Assembly (NCBI GenBank): GCA_947629195.1
Contig: CANRCS010000047.1
Coordinates: 1-7,544, forward strand
Reading direction: 5' to 3'
Source: an uncultured Bacilli bacterium
Lineage (GTDB): Bacteria; Bacillota_I; Bacilli_A; RF39; UBA660
DNA length: 7,544 nt
The notes beneath the pieces were generated by a model, which made no database searches, was not told the DNA's origin, and saw only the letters and a list, made by a program, of their open reading frames with translations. This document shows positions 1 to 6,248 of this stretch, piece by piece (within the stretch, counting starts at the first letter, position 1; each line of letters begins with the position of its first letter). Made by a program: the position numbers and the translations under genes.

Positions 1-30
1 GAAATATAAATCAATTATAGTTTATATTTC
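1..30. terminator. Perfect 10-bp inverted repeat at the receptor operon end; possible weak terminator
   Basis: GAAATATAAA at 1-10 is the exact reverse complement of TTTATATTTC at 21-30, with a 10-base loop. The repeat straddles the stop codon (11-13) of the minus-strand permease gene, the last gene of the germinant receptor operon. The position suits a terminator, possibly shared with a convergent gene to the left. The stem has only one G-C pair, so it would be weak. A T run for the minus-strand transcript would lie outside the window. On the plus strand the stem is followed by TTTTAAGTTTTATT. In DNA this AT-rich, a chance palindrome is a real alternative. Confidence 0.35.
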
Positions 31-1123
31 TTTTAAGTTTTATTCTTAAGAAAATTAAAAATGGTATTAATATAAATGCTACTAAAAGAACATAAAAATA
101 ATTATTAATTATAATATTTTTAATTACGATAGAATTAGTAAAAAATATACTTGTTATTAATAAAATTAAAAGTGATAATAAAAGTACAATAGAATTGTTA
201 ATTTTTTTATTCTTAATATTAAAAGTACATGAAATATATTTCTTTAAAAAATATATTACTAAAATCATAAATACAAATATATCAAAAACCCATTGAAGAG
301 ATAATACATTTTCAACTCTTTCAAAAAAATGAAAATAATCTATTTGAGATAGTGCGATATATTCTGGATATTCAAAATATTTAGTTAAGTTTCCTAAAAC
401 TCCAATTGTAGAAGATAAAATAAGAAATGTTACTATCATAGAAAGTAAATATCCAATTATAATACTTCTATTGTAATTTTTATGTTTTACAATTATATCA
501 TTAGGAATTATTGATAATATAAATATAGGTGTTATTACAAATAAGATATAAATATATGATGATTTAAAAATATTATTAAATGATATATCTAATATAGGTT
601 TAAAATTATTAATATCTATATAATATATTAAACATCCAAAACTTATTAAAAATAATATGATACTCAAAATAAATAATAATTGTGAAGTTCTACATATAGT
701 TTCAATTCCTTTAATTGATGCATAGGATACAACTAACATAAATAATGCACCTATAATAATTTGTGATGTACCATATAAAAAATTTGAAAAAATAAAATTA
801 CATAATCCTAATAAAGTAATAACTCCAAACAATAAGATTCCAAGAGATATGATAAAATTAATAATATTACCAATTATTTTACCAAATAATTTAGTATTTA
901 ATTCTATAATATTTAATCCATTATTTCTATTATTTATATAGATATAAGCTAGTAGGGGAATTAGACCAATAATTGTAGAGATTAAAATACAAAAGCATAT
1001 ATTTTGTTTTCCAAATTTTATCATAATTGAAGATGCAACAGGAAAAATTGTTGCTTTAGATAAGAAAAATGTTAGTATACCCAACTGTAATGAGCTAATT
1101 TTTTTTGTATCTTTCAAATTCAT
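11..1123 (-). CDS. Germinant receptor subunit B (GerAB/GerKB family spore permease)
   Basis: This is the B subunit of a GerA-type nutrient germinant receptor, which sits in the spore inner membrane and is thought to bind the germinant. The family belongs to the APC transporter superfamily. The 370-residue protein is almost wholly hydrophobic, with about ten membrane segments (roughly 12-33, 41-63, 87-109, 119-137, 147-168, 189-207, 219-243, 276-293, 311-329, 339-359). The typical family pattern before the eighth segment is visible: aromatic/proline EYPEYIALSQ (251-260), then FFERVENV (266-273) and a Trp at 278. Length fits the family (about 365 residues). It is third in the operon and its ATG overlaps the last base of the preceding TGA. 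The start is uncertain. GAGGTGAT lies only two bases from ATG 1123, while a TTG codon at 1117 is at ideal spacing. GTG at 1126 is inside the Shine-Dalgarno and unlikely. Which receptor paralogue this is, and its ligand, cannot be told. Confidence 0.9.
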   Translation of the reverse strand: MNLKDTKKISSLQLGILTFFLSKATIFPVASSIMIKFGKQNICFCILISTIIGLIPLLAYIYINNRNNGLNIIELNTKLFGKIIGNIINFIISLGILLFGVITLLGLCNFIFSNFLYGTSQIIIGALFMLVVSYASIKGIETICRTSQLLFILSIILFLISFGCLIYYIDINNFKPILDISFNNIFKSSYIYILFVITPIFILSIIPNDIIVKHKNYNRSIIIGYLLSMIVTFLILSSTIGVLGNLTKYFEYPEYIALSQIDYFHFFERVENVLSLQWVFDIFVFMILVIYFLKKYISCTFNIKNKKINNSIVLLLSLLILLITSIFFTNSIVIKNIIINNYFYVLLVAFILIPFLIFLRIKLKRNINYN

Positions 1124-1129
1124 CACCTC
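1122..1129 (-). promoter_or_regulatory. Ribosome binding site GAGGTGAT that also spells the upstream stop codon
   Basis: On the minus strand GAGGTGAT matches the extended Shine-Dalgarno (GGAGGTGAT) over eight bases. It overlaps the last codon (AGG) and stop (TGA) of the GerC-type gene. Only two bases separate GAGG from the ATG at 1123, whereas the in-frame TTG at 1117 is eight bases from GAGG. The site therefore leaves the permease start open between ATG 1123 and TTG 1117, which differ by two residues. Confidence 0.6.
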
Positions 1130-2238
1130 ACAGTTTCTAAAATACTACCTTGATTATCTAATTTAACTTCAACATCTGTTTTAACTTTTAAATTAGGATA
1201 ATATTTATCTAACCAATCATTTTTTATACTTTTCCAAAAACTTAAATGATTTTGATATATATTTTCTCCAAATCCAAAAATATCACTATTAATATCTTTT
1301 TTAGTTTCATCTATTACATCATCAATCATTTTCTTAACTTCTTTTTCTACTTCACTTCTTATTTTAGATATATTATCTTCTTCTTTAGAACAGTTAACTT
1401 CTTCTATTTGTGCATTAATATCTACATCTAAATAAATAATTGGTTCATTATCTTTAATAATACTTTTAATATTAGTATTAGATTTTGTAACATTAACACC
1501 AATATAATTTTTATCACTACATTTGTAGTTAATATTAGTACTTTTAATATTATCTGTTATAAAATTATAAGCAATATTATATTTTCCATCTAAAAATGTA
1601 ATCAATTTTTTATTTTTAAATATTGCGATATCATCAATAGTAAGTTTATCTTTATCATTTTTACTTATAACTTTCAAAATTGGATTTTTTCCTTCACTTA
1701 ATAAATCCTGCATAAATTTAATAAATTTAATATTGCTTGAAGTACCATCACTATTACTAGAATTTTCTACACTTCCTAAAATATTACCAGTTGGGAAACT
1801 ATTATCATTTTCTAATACTTTTAATATGTCTTCTGTTTTTGTTTTAGATACTAACATTGTAAAATTTTTACTTACATTAGAATTTCTTAAAAAGTAATCT
1901 GATATTTTATCCATTTTATTTTGTGCAACTTCTTCACTGACAATTAGTAATTCTAAATGTCCTAAATAAAGACTTTTTGGTGATTTTAAATTAATGTTAT
2001 TTAATGCTTCTGATATATTATTTCCTAATGCACTATAAGTTATTGACTTACTTAAATTTTCTTGACTATCATCATTAGATTTATTTATATCTATAACTTG
2101 AATGGTAACTTTATATTTATTATTTTCTATATCTATTCCAATTTTGTTTACGATTGCTAGATTATTAATTTCTTTATCGTTTTGACATCCACATATAATA
2201 ATAGGAATTAAAAATACAATTAAGAAAATTTTTTTCAT
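1123..2238 (-). CDS. Germinant receptor lipoprotein subunit C (Ger(x)C family)
   Basis: This is the lipoprotein subunit of a GerA-type germinant receptor, anchored to the outer face of the spore inner membrane. The 371-residue length matches GerAC (about 373). Residues 1-18 form a lipoprotein signal: MKK, a hydrophobic stretch and the lipobox I15-C16-G17-C18, so C18 should be diacylated. An N-terminal domain follows, with YSALGNNISEAL (68-79) and YLGHLELLIVSEE (91-103), the family's 'GH.. ..i.se..A' region. The C-terminal Ger(x)C domain ends with the signature DIFGFGENIYQ (319-329), FW (334-335), W342 and a final beta-rich stretch with DNQG (361-364). The start ATG lies in ATGA, overlapping the stop of subunit A by four bases. 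AAGGA (2249-2253) is ten bases upstream, somewhat far, so translational coupling probably helps. The gene is intact. Confidence 0.93.
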   Translation of the reverse strand: MKKIFLIVFLIPIIICGCQNDKEINNLAIVNKIGIDIENNKYKVTIQVIDINKSNDDSQENLSKSITYSALGNNISEALNNINLKSPKSLYLGHLELLIVSEEVAQNKMDKISDYFLRNSNVSKNFTMLVSKTKTEDILKVLENDNSFPTGNILGSVENSSNSDGTSSNIKFIKFMQDLLSEGKNPILKVISKNDKDKLTIDDIAIFKNKKLITFLDGKYNIAYNFITDNIKSTNINYKCSDKNYIGVNVTKSNTNIKSIIKDNEPIIYLDVDINAQIEEVNCSKEEDNISKIRSEVEKEVKKMIDDVIDETKKDINSDIFGFGENIYQNHLSFWKSIKNDWLDKYYPNLKVKTDVEVKLDNQGSILETVR

Positions 2239-3719
2239 TCATCATCTATCCTTTTTGGTACATATCTAATTAGATTTTTTTTAGCAGTTAAGGGATTTCT
2301 TTTAGTAAGTTTATTTTTTGGAAGTCTTAATACTGCATCTTTTTGTTCATTAAAATTAAATGGTGCGAAAGGGAAACAAAATGGTTTACCAAATGATTTG
2401 ATACTGCATAATTTAATTAGGAAATATATTCCAAGCAATACAATTCCATATATTCCAAAGAATGCTGCTGCAAATAAGAATAAGATTCTCCATGTTCTTA
2501 TCGCACTTACAACATCTACTGAAGAGAAGACTAATGATGATATAGCAGTAATCGATATTACAATAACCATAATAGGTGAGACTATTCCTGCAGATACTGC
2601 TGCATCACCAAGTACTAAACCACCTAAAATAGATACCGCACTTCCTGCTGCACTTGGAAGCCTTATATCACTTTCTTTTAAGATTTCAAAAGTTATCATC
2701 ATTATTAATGCTTCAATAAACCCAGGAAAAGGAACACCTTGTCTTTGAGTAGCAAAATTCAAAAGCAGGCCTGTTGGAATCGATGAATAATTATGTGTAG
2801 TTACTGCAACGTAATAAGCAGGAGTAATAATTGAAATAAAAAATGCAATAAATCTAATAATTCTTATAAAAGTCATATTTGAAGATTTTTGATAATAGTC
2901 TTCTGGAGTATGAAAATAATCTACTAAAAAAGTTGGTATTATTAATACAAATGGAGTATTATCAACTATTACAATAACTTTTCCTTCTAAAAGTGCTTGA
3001 CTTGCTCTATCTGGTCTTTCTGTACTCATTAAAGTAGGAAAATTAGACTTCTTATCATCTTCTATTAATTCTCTTAAATAACCACTATCTATAATTGCAT
3101 CTATATTAATACTTTTAATTTTCTCAATTACTTCATTTACTAAACTTTCTTCTGCAATATCCTTAATATAGACAACGCCAATTTTAGTTATACTACGTTT
3201 TCCAACATTTATTTCATTTACCCATAATTTAGGATCTTTTATTCTTCTTCTAATTAATCCAAGATTTAAAATAAAATTTTCAGTAAATCCATCTTTTGGA
3301 CCTCTTACAATTGCTTCTGTTGTAGCTTCATTAATACCCCTAGATAAATTTCTTCTAGTTTCTACTGCAATTGCTTCTTTAGTATTATTCATAATTACAA
3401 TTGCAAAGCCATTAAATAAATAGTAAATTAAATCTTCATAAGTATTAATCTTTTTCATAGATGCTCCTGCAATTGAATTAAATAAGACATCTAGTATATT
3501 TTTACTCGTAATTTTTTTATCATATATAATTTCTTTTTCTACTGTTTTTAAAATAAAATTATTTATCTGTTCACTATCTGAAATAGTTTCTATATATATA
3601 GTTGCCATAGAAGTATTAGAAATTTCAATTTTCTTTATAGTAACATCAGGACTTTTTCCTGTTATATTATTTACTTTTTCTATTATTTTATCTATACTTT
3701 TATCTAATTTAGTGTTCAT
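2235..3719 (-). CDS. Germinant receptor subunit A (GerAA/GerKA family)
   Basis: This is the A subunit of a GerA-type germinant receptor. The family is reported to oligomerise in the spore inner membrane into a nutrient-gated ion channel. The 494-residue protein (GerAA is about 480) has a soluble N-terminal half and a membrane half. Conserved blocks include EATTEAIVRGPKDGFTE (131-147), RRRIKDPKLW (157-166), ERPDRASQALLEGK (234-247), VDNTPFVLIIP (252-262), GVPFPGFIEAL (328-338) and LPSAAGSAVSILGGLVLGD (354-372). Membrane segments lie near 286-308, 330-347, 358-376, 378-398 and 410-436, with a basic tail after about 440. The usual LREA before IRLP is LKES here. ATG 3719 is chosen because GGTGAT (3725-3730) precedes it by five bases. 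In-frame GTG codons at 3731 and 3728 lack a ribosome binding site. It is first of three genes in order A-C-B, as in the B. subtilis gerK operon. Forespore (sigma-G) control is expected from the family, but no clear promoter was found. Confidence 0.94.
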   Translation of the reverse strand: MNTKLDKSIDKIIEKVNNITGKSPDVTIKKIEISNTSMATIYIETISDSEQINNFILKTVEKEIIYDKKITSKNILDVLFNSIAGASMKKINTYEDLIYYLFNGFAIVIMNNTKEAIAVETRRNLSRGINEATTEAIVRGPKDGFTENFILNLGLIRRRIKDPKLWVNEINVGKRSITKIGVVYIKDIAEESLVNEVIEKIKSINIDAIIDSGYLRELIEDDKKSNFPTLMSTERPDRASQALLEGKVIVIVDNTPFVLIIPTFLVDYFHTPEDYYQKSSNMTFIRIIRFIAFFISIITPAYYVAVTTHNYSSIPTGLLLNFATQRQGVPFPGFIEALIMMITFEILKESDIRLPSAAGSAVSILGGLVLGDAAVSAGIVSPIMVIVISITAISSLVFSSVDVVSAIRTWRILFLFAAAFFGIYGIVLLGIYFLIKLCSIKSFGKPFCFPFAPFNFNEQKDAVLRLPKNKLTKRNPLTAKKNLIRYVPKRIDDE

Positions 3720-3724
3720 TAATA

Positions 3725-3730
3725 TCACCA
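3725..3730 (-). promoter_or_regulatory. Ribosome binding site GGTGAT fixing the subunit A start
   Basis: On the minus strand GGTGAT matches part of the extended Shine-Dalgarno (GGAGGTGATC) and lies five bases before ATG 3719. It spans one of two in-frame GTG codons further upstream, which argues against starting at either and trims the protein by four residues compared with the longest open frame. Confidence 0.65.
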
Positions 3731-3779
3731 CTTTTCACTTTTAGGGTTTACAGATATCTTTAAAATATTAGTACAATAA

Positions 3780-3808
3780 TTGAATTTTAAAAACTTTTAT
3801 GCTATATT
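3780..3808 (+). promoter_or_regulatory. Sigma-A-type promoter with extended -10 for the DUF3048 gene
   Basis: TTGAAT (3780-3785) matches the -35 consensus TTGACA at four positions. After exactly 17 bases comes TATATT (3803-3808), matching TATAAT at five of six. TG at 3800-3801 supplies an extended -10 (TGn). The start would fall near 3815, at the AGGATG that serves as ribosome binding site, giving a leader of about 15 bases. In AT-rich DNA such matches can arise by chance, but spacing, TGn and position agree. Confidence 0.6.
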
Positions 3809-3829
3809 TTGATTAGGATGTGGTTTTAA

Positions 3830-4882
3830 ATGAGACGTAAAAGAAAGAAAAAAATGTCAAATAAAACTAAAGAAATAATACTTTTATTTTTAATTATTTT
3901 AGTAATTATTCTTGGAATTGGTGTTAAAAAATATTTAAGCATTCATCCAATAGATGAAATAAAAGATAAAATAATAAAAGAAGAAAAAAAACTAAAAATT
4001 ATAGATTTAGATTCTACTACTAGACCTGTTGGTGTAATGATAGATAATGTTAAGACAGCACTTCCTCAAGCAGGGTTATCTTCTTCTTATTTAGTTTACG
4101 AAATAATAGTAGAAGGTGGATTTACAAGGTTATTTGCGCTATATAAAGACGTGGATACTCAAATGATAGGACCTGTAAGAAGCTTGAGACATTATTTTAT
4201 AGATTATGCGTTAGAAAATGATGCAGTTATCGCTCATTATGGATGGAGTCCTAAGGCAGAGACAGATATAAAGAAATTAGGTGTAAAAAATTTAAATGGA
4301 CTTACTAATCCAGGTAATATGTATTATAGAAATAGTGAAATGACAAAAGCACCACATAATGCTTTTACATCTATGGATAATATTAGAAAACAAATAGATA
4401 AATTAAATTATGATAAGAAAGTATCTGATACACTTTTAAATTATAGTGTAGATGAAATAGATTTAAGTAAAGAAGAAGATTCTATTATAGCTAATAATAT
4501 TTCAATAAAATATTCTAACTATCAAACTACATCTTATGAATATGATGTAGATAAAAAAGTTTATAAAAGATATACTAATGGAAAAGCACAAATAGATAGA
4601 AATAATAATGAACAGATAAGCGCTAAAAATATAATTGTATATAATGTTAAAAATTATCCATTAGCTGATGTAGAAGATAAAGATAGACAAGAACTTGAAA
4701 ATATTGGTTCTGGTGATGGATATTTTATAACAGATGGGTATGCAATTCCTATTACATATGAAAAGAGTAGTAGGTCTTCTAAAACAAAATATAAATATTT
4801 AAATGGTGAAGAAATTAAAGTTAATGATGGAATAACATATATACAAATACAACCTACTAATCAAACAACTATTATTAACTAA
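3830..4882 (+). CDS. Membrane-anchored DUF3048 (YerB-family) protein
   Basis: The biochemical role of this family is unknown; B. subtilis YerB is a lipoprotein of about 330 residues. The protein here has 350. A strongly basic N-terminus (MRRKRKKK) is followed by one hydrophobic segment (16-31), and no cysteine follows it, so it should be held by a transmembrane anchor with the rest outside the cell. The N-terminal DUF3048 domain spans about 62-195, with RPVGVMIDN (65-73), LPQAGLSSSYLVYEIIVEGG (78-97), TRLFALY (99-105) and GPVRSLR (114-120). The C-terminal DUF3048 domain spans about 225-343, with YEYDVDKKVYKRY (236-248), GDGYFITDGYAIPITYEK (295-312) and IQIQPTNQTT (338-347). ATG 3830 is preceded by AGGATGTGG (3815-3823), a fair match to AGGAGGTGA. 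ATG 3854 has no better site and would lose the basic N-terminus. The gene diverges from the germinant receptor operon and has its own promoter; a link to sporulation is unproven. Confidence 0.88.
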   Translation: MRRKRKKKMSNKTKEIILLFLIILVIILGIGVKKYLSIHPIDEIKDKIIKEEKKLKIIDLDSTTRPVGVMIDNVKTALPQAGLSSSYLVYEIIVEGGFTRLFALYKDVDTQMIGPVRSLRHYFIDYALENDAVIAHYGWSPKAETDIKKLGVKNLNGLTNPGNMYYRNSEMTKAPHNAFTSMDNIRKQIDKLNYDKKVSDTLLNYSVDEIDLSKEEDSIIANNISIKYSNYQTTSYEYDVDKKVYKRYTNGKAQIDRNNNEQISAKNIIVYNVKNYPLADVEDKDRQELENIGSGDGYFITDGYAIPITYEKSSRSSKTKYKYLNGEEIKVNDGITYIQIQPTNQTTIIN

Positions 4883-4884
4883 TA

Positions 4885-4913
4885 TTGAATTAAAATTGAA
4901 ATAATGATAAGAT
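4885..4913 (+). promoter_or_regulatory. Sigma-A-type promoter for der-gpsA
   Basis: TTGAAT (4885-4890), three bases past the preceding stop, is followed after 17 bases by TAAGAT (4908-4913), four of six matches to TATAAT, with TG at 4905-4906 as an extended -10. The start would fall near 4920, giving a leader of about 20 bases that holds the GGGAGG site. No terminator separates it from the DUF3048 gene, so read-through from that gene is also possible. Confidence 0.5.
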
Positions 4914-4927
4914 ATTAACGTTTTATG

Positions 4928-4933
4928 GGAGGT
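4928..4933 (+). promoter_or_regulatory. Ribosome binding site GGGAGG that sets the der start
   Basis: GGGAGGT lies six bases before ATG 4940. An in-frame ATG at 4925 overlaps this site and would translate it as Met-Gly-Gly-Leu-Asp. That upstream ATG has no ribosome binding site of its own, and Der proteins start close to the first beta strand (here RKPTVALVG), so 4940 is the start. Confidence 0.85.
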
Positions 4934-4939
4934 CTTGAT

Positions 4940-6247
4940 ATGAGAAAACCTACGGTTGCTTTGGTTGGTAGACCAAATGTTGGAAAATCTACACTTTTTA
5001 ATAGACTTGCTGGGAAAAAGATATCAATAATAGAAGATATACCAGGTATAACAAGAGATAGAATATATGCAGATTGTACATATAAAGATTATAAATTTCA
5101 CTTGATAGATACAGGTGGAATAGATATTAGTGATGGAAACTTTAATGATGAAATAAAAGTACAAGCATCACTCGCAATTGAGGAAGCTGATGTCGTAGTC
5201 TTCGTTGTTGATGGAAAAGAGACAGTAACATCTAATGATTTAGTAGTACGTGATATGTTAAGAAAGACAAATAAAAAAGTCATAGTAGCTATAAATAAAA
5301 TTGATAATAAAAAACATCAAGATAATATATATGATTTTTATGAATTAGGATTAGATAATTATATGCTTATTAGTGCAGAACACAATATTGGTATTGGTGA
5401 GTTGTTAGATGAAATAGTAGATGGATTTAGTATAATTCAAGAAGAAGAGGATGACAGATTAAAATTTTGTGTAATAGGTAGACCAAATGTTGGAAAAAGT
5501 AGTTTAGTTAATGCACTACTTAATGAAGATAGAGTAATCGTCTCAGAAAATGCAGGTACGACAAGAGATGCAGTTGATACAATTTTTACTTATGAAAAAA
5601 ATGAATATGTTTTAATTGATACTGCAGGTATGAGAAAAAAAGGTAAAGTTTGGGAAACGACAGAAAAATATAGTTTAATTAGAAGTATGAAAGCAATTGA
5701 TAGAAGTGATGTATGTCTAATTGTAATAAATGCAGAAGAAGGAATAATCGAACATGATAAACATATTGCAGGATACGCTATTGAAAATGGTAAAGCAGTT
5801 GTTTTAGTAGTAAATAAATGGGATACTATTGAAGATAAAAATAACATTAAAAAATGGATGGATATGATAAGAAATAATTTTCAATTTATGCCTTATGCTC
5901 CAATTGTTTTCTTGTCTGCTCTAACTAAAAAAAGAATACATACTCTTATGCCAGAAGTTTTAAAAGCTTATGAAAATTCTACAAAAGAAATTAAAACAAA
6001 TTTACTTAATAATGTAATTATGGATGCAGTAATGCTAAATCCACCACCATCATATAAGGGTAAAAGACTTAAAATATATTTTGCAAGTCAAACTGGTATT
6101 AAACCACCTAAATTTACTTTTAATGTAAATAATAAAGGATTAGTTCATTTCTCTTATGAAAGATATATAGAAAATAAAATTAGAGAAAATTTTGATTTTA
6201 CAGGTACTCCAATAATTATTAAATGGAAAAATAAAGGAGAAGAATAG
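4940..6247 (+). CDS. der: Ribosome biogenesis GTPase Der (EngA)
   Basis: Der is an essential cytoplasmic GTPase with two tandem G domains that acts in late assembly of the 50S ribosomal subunit. The 435 residues match B. subtilis Der (436). Domain 1 has the P-loop GRPNVGKS (10-17), ITRD (37-40, switch I), DTGG (57-60, G3) and NKID (119-122, G4). Domain 2 has GRPNVGKS (180-187), TTRD (207-210), DTAG (227-230) and NKWD (292-295). A KH-like C-terminal domain covers about 350-435, with NPPPSYKGKRLKIYF (367-381) and the conserved TGTPI (421-425). All nucleotide-binding motifs are intact. The two P-loops are encoded by an identical 21-base stretch. The gene has its own promoter-like sequence and is followed after one base by gpsA, so the two form an operon. 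Identification is secure. Confidence 0.98.
   Translation: MRKPTVALVGRPNVGKSTLFNRLAGKKISIIEDIPGITRDRIYADCTYKDYKFHLIDTGGIDISDGNFNDEIKVQASLAIEEADVVVFVVDGKETVTSNDLVVRDMLRKTNKKVIVAINKIDNKKHQDNIYDFYELGLDNYMLISAEHNIGIGELLDEIVDGFSIIQEEEDDRLKFCVIGRPNVGKSSLVNALLNEDRVIVSENAGTTRDAVDTIFTYEKNEYVLIDTAGMRKKGKVWETTEKYSLIRSMKAIDRSDVCLIVINAEEGIIEHDKHIAGYAIENGKAVVLVVNKWDTIEDKNNIKKWMDMIRNNFQFMPYAPIVFLSALTKKRIHTLMPEVLKAYENSTKEIKTNLLNNVIMDAVMLNPPPSYKGKRLKIYFASQTGIKPPKFTFNVNNKGLVHFSYERYIENKIRENFDFTGTPIIIKWKNKGEE
4967..4987 (+). repeat. 21-bp exact direct repeat, copy 1 (first Der P-loop)
   Basis: The bases encoding GRPNVGK in the first G domain of Der are identical at all 21 positions to 5477-5497. The repeat reflects the tandem GTPase domains; every one of the seven codons is the same. 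Confidence 0.9.
5477..5497 (+). repeat. 21-bp exact direct repeat, copy 2 (second Der P-loop)
   Basis: Second copy of the stretch at 4967-4987, encoding GRPNVGK of the second G domain, 510 bases downstream in the same frame. Confidence 0.9.
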
Positions 6248-6248
6248 C

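Noticed and set aside
1246..1431. 61-codon plus-strand open frame opposite the GerC-type gene
   Set aside because: Low-complexity Phe/Ile/Tyr-rich translation typical of an AT-rich antisense frame, and the opposite strand holds a clear conserved gene.
2398..2748. 116-codon plus-strand open frame opposite the membrane part of subunit A
   Set aside because: It is antisense to strongly conserved GerA blocks, has no ribosome binding site and resembles no family.
3720..3731. Longer subunit A protein starting at GTG 3731 or 3728
   Set aside because: Both GTG codons lie in or before the GGTGAT site and have no upstream ribosome binding site; ATG 3719 is correctly spaced.
3772..3820. Sigma-G promoter for the receptor operon on the minus strand
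   Set aside because: GCATA (3802-3798) fits the -35, but at 16 bases the -10 candidate AATTATT lacks the leading C and final A. CATCCTA (3820-3814) fits the -10 but has no -35 at the right distance. Neither pair is convincing.
4880..4917. Terminator between the DUF3048 gene and der
   Set aside because: Only a six-pair A/T stem (TAATAT/ATATTA) with a 26-base loop and no T run; not a credible terminator.
5098..5283. Minus-strand open frame inside der
   Set aside because: Ser/Thr-rich antisense shadow of the first G domain with no start signals.
5590..5847. 85-codon minus-strand open frame inside der
   Set aside because: Antisense shadow of the second G domain with no ribosome binding site; the sense gene is complete.
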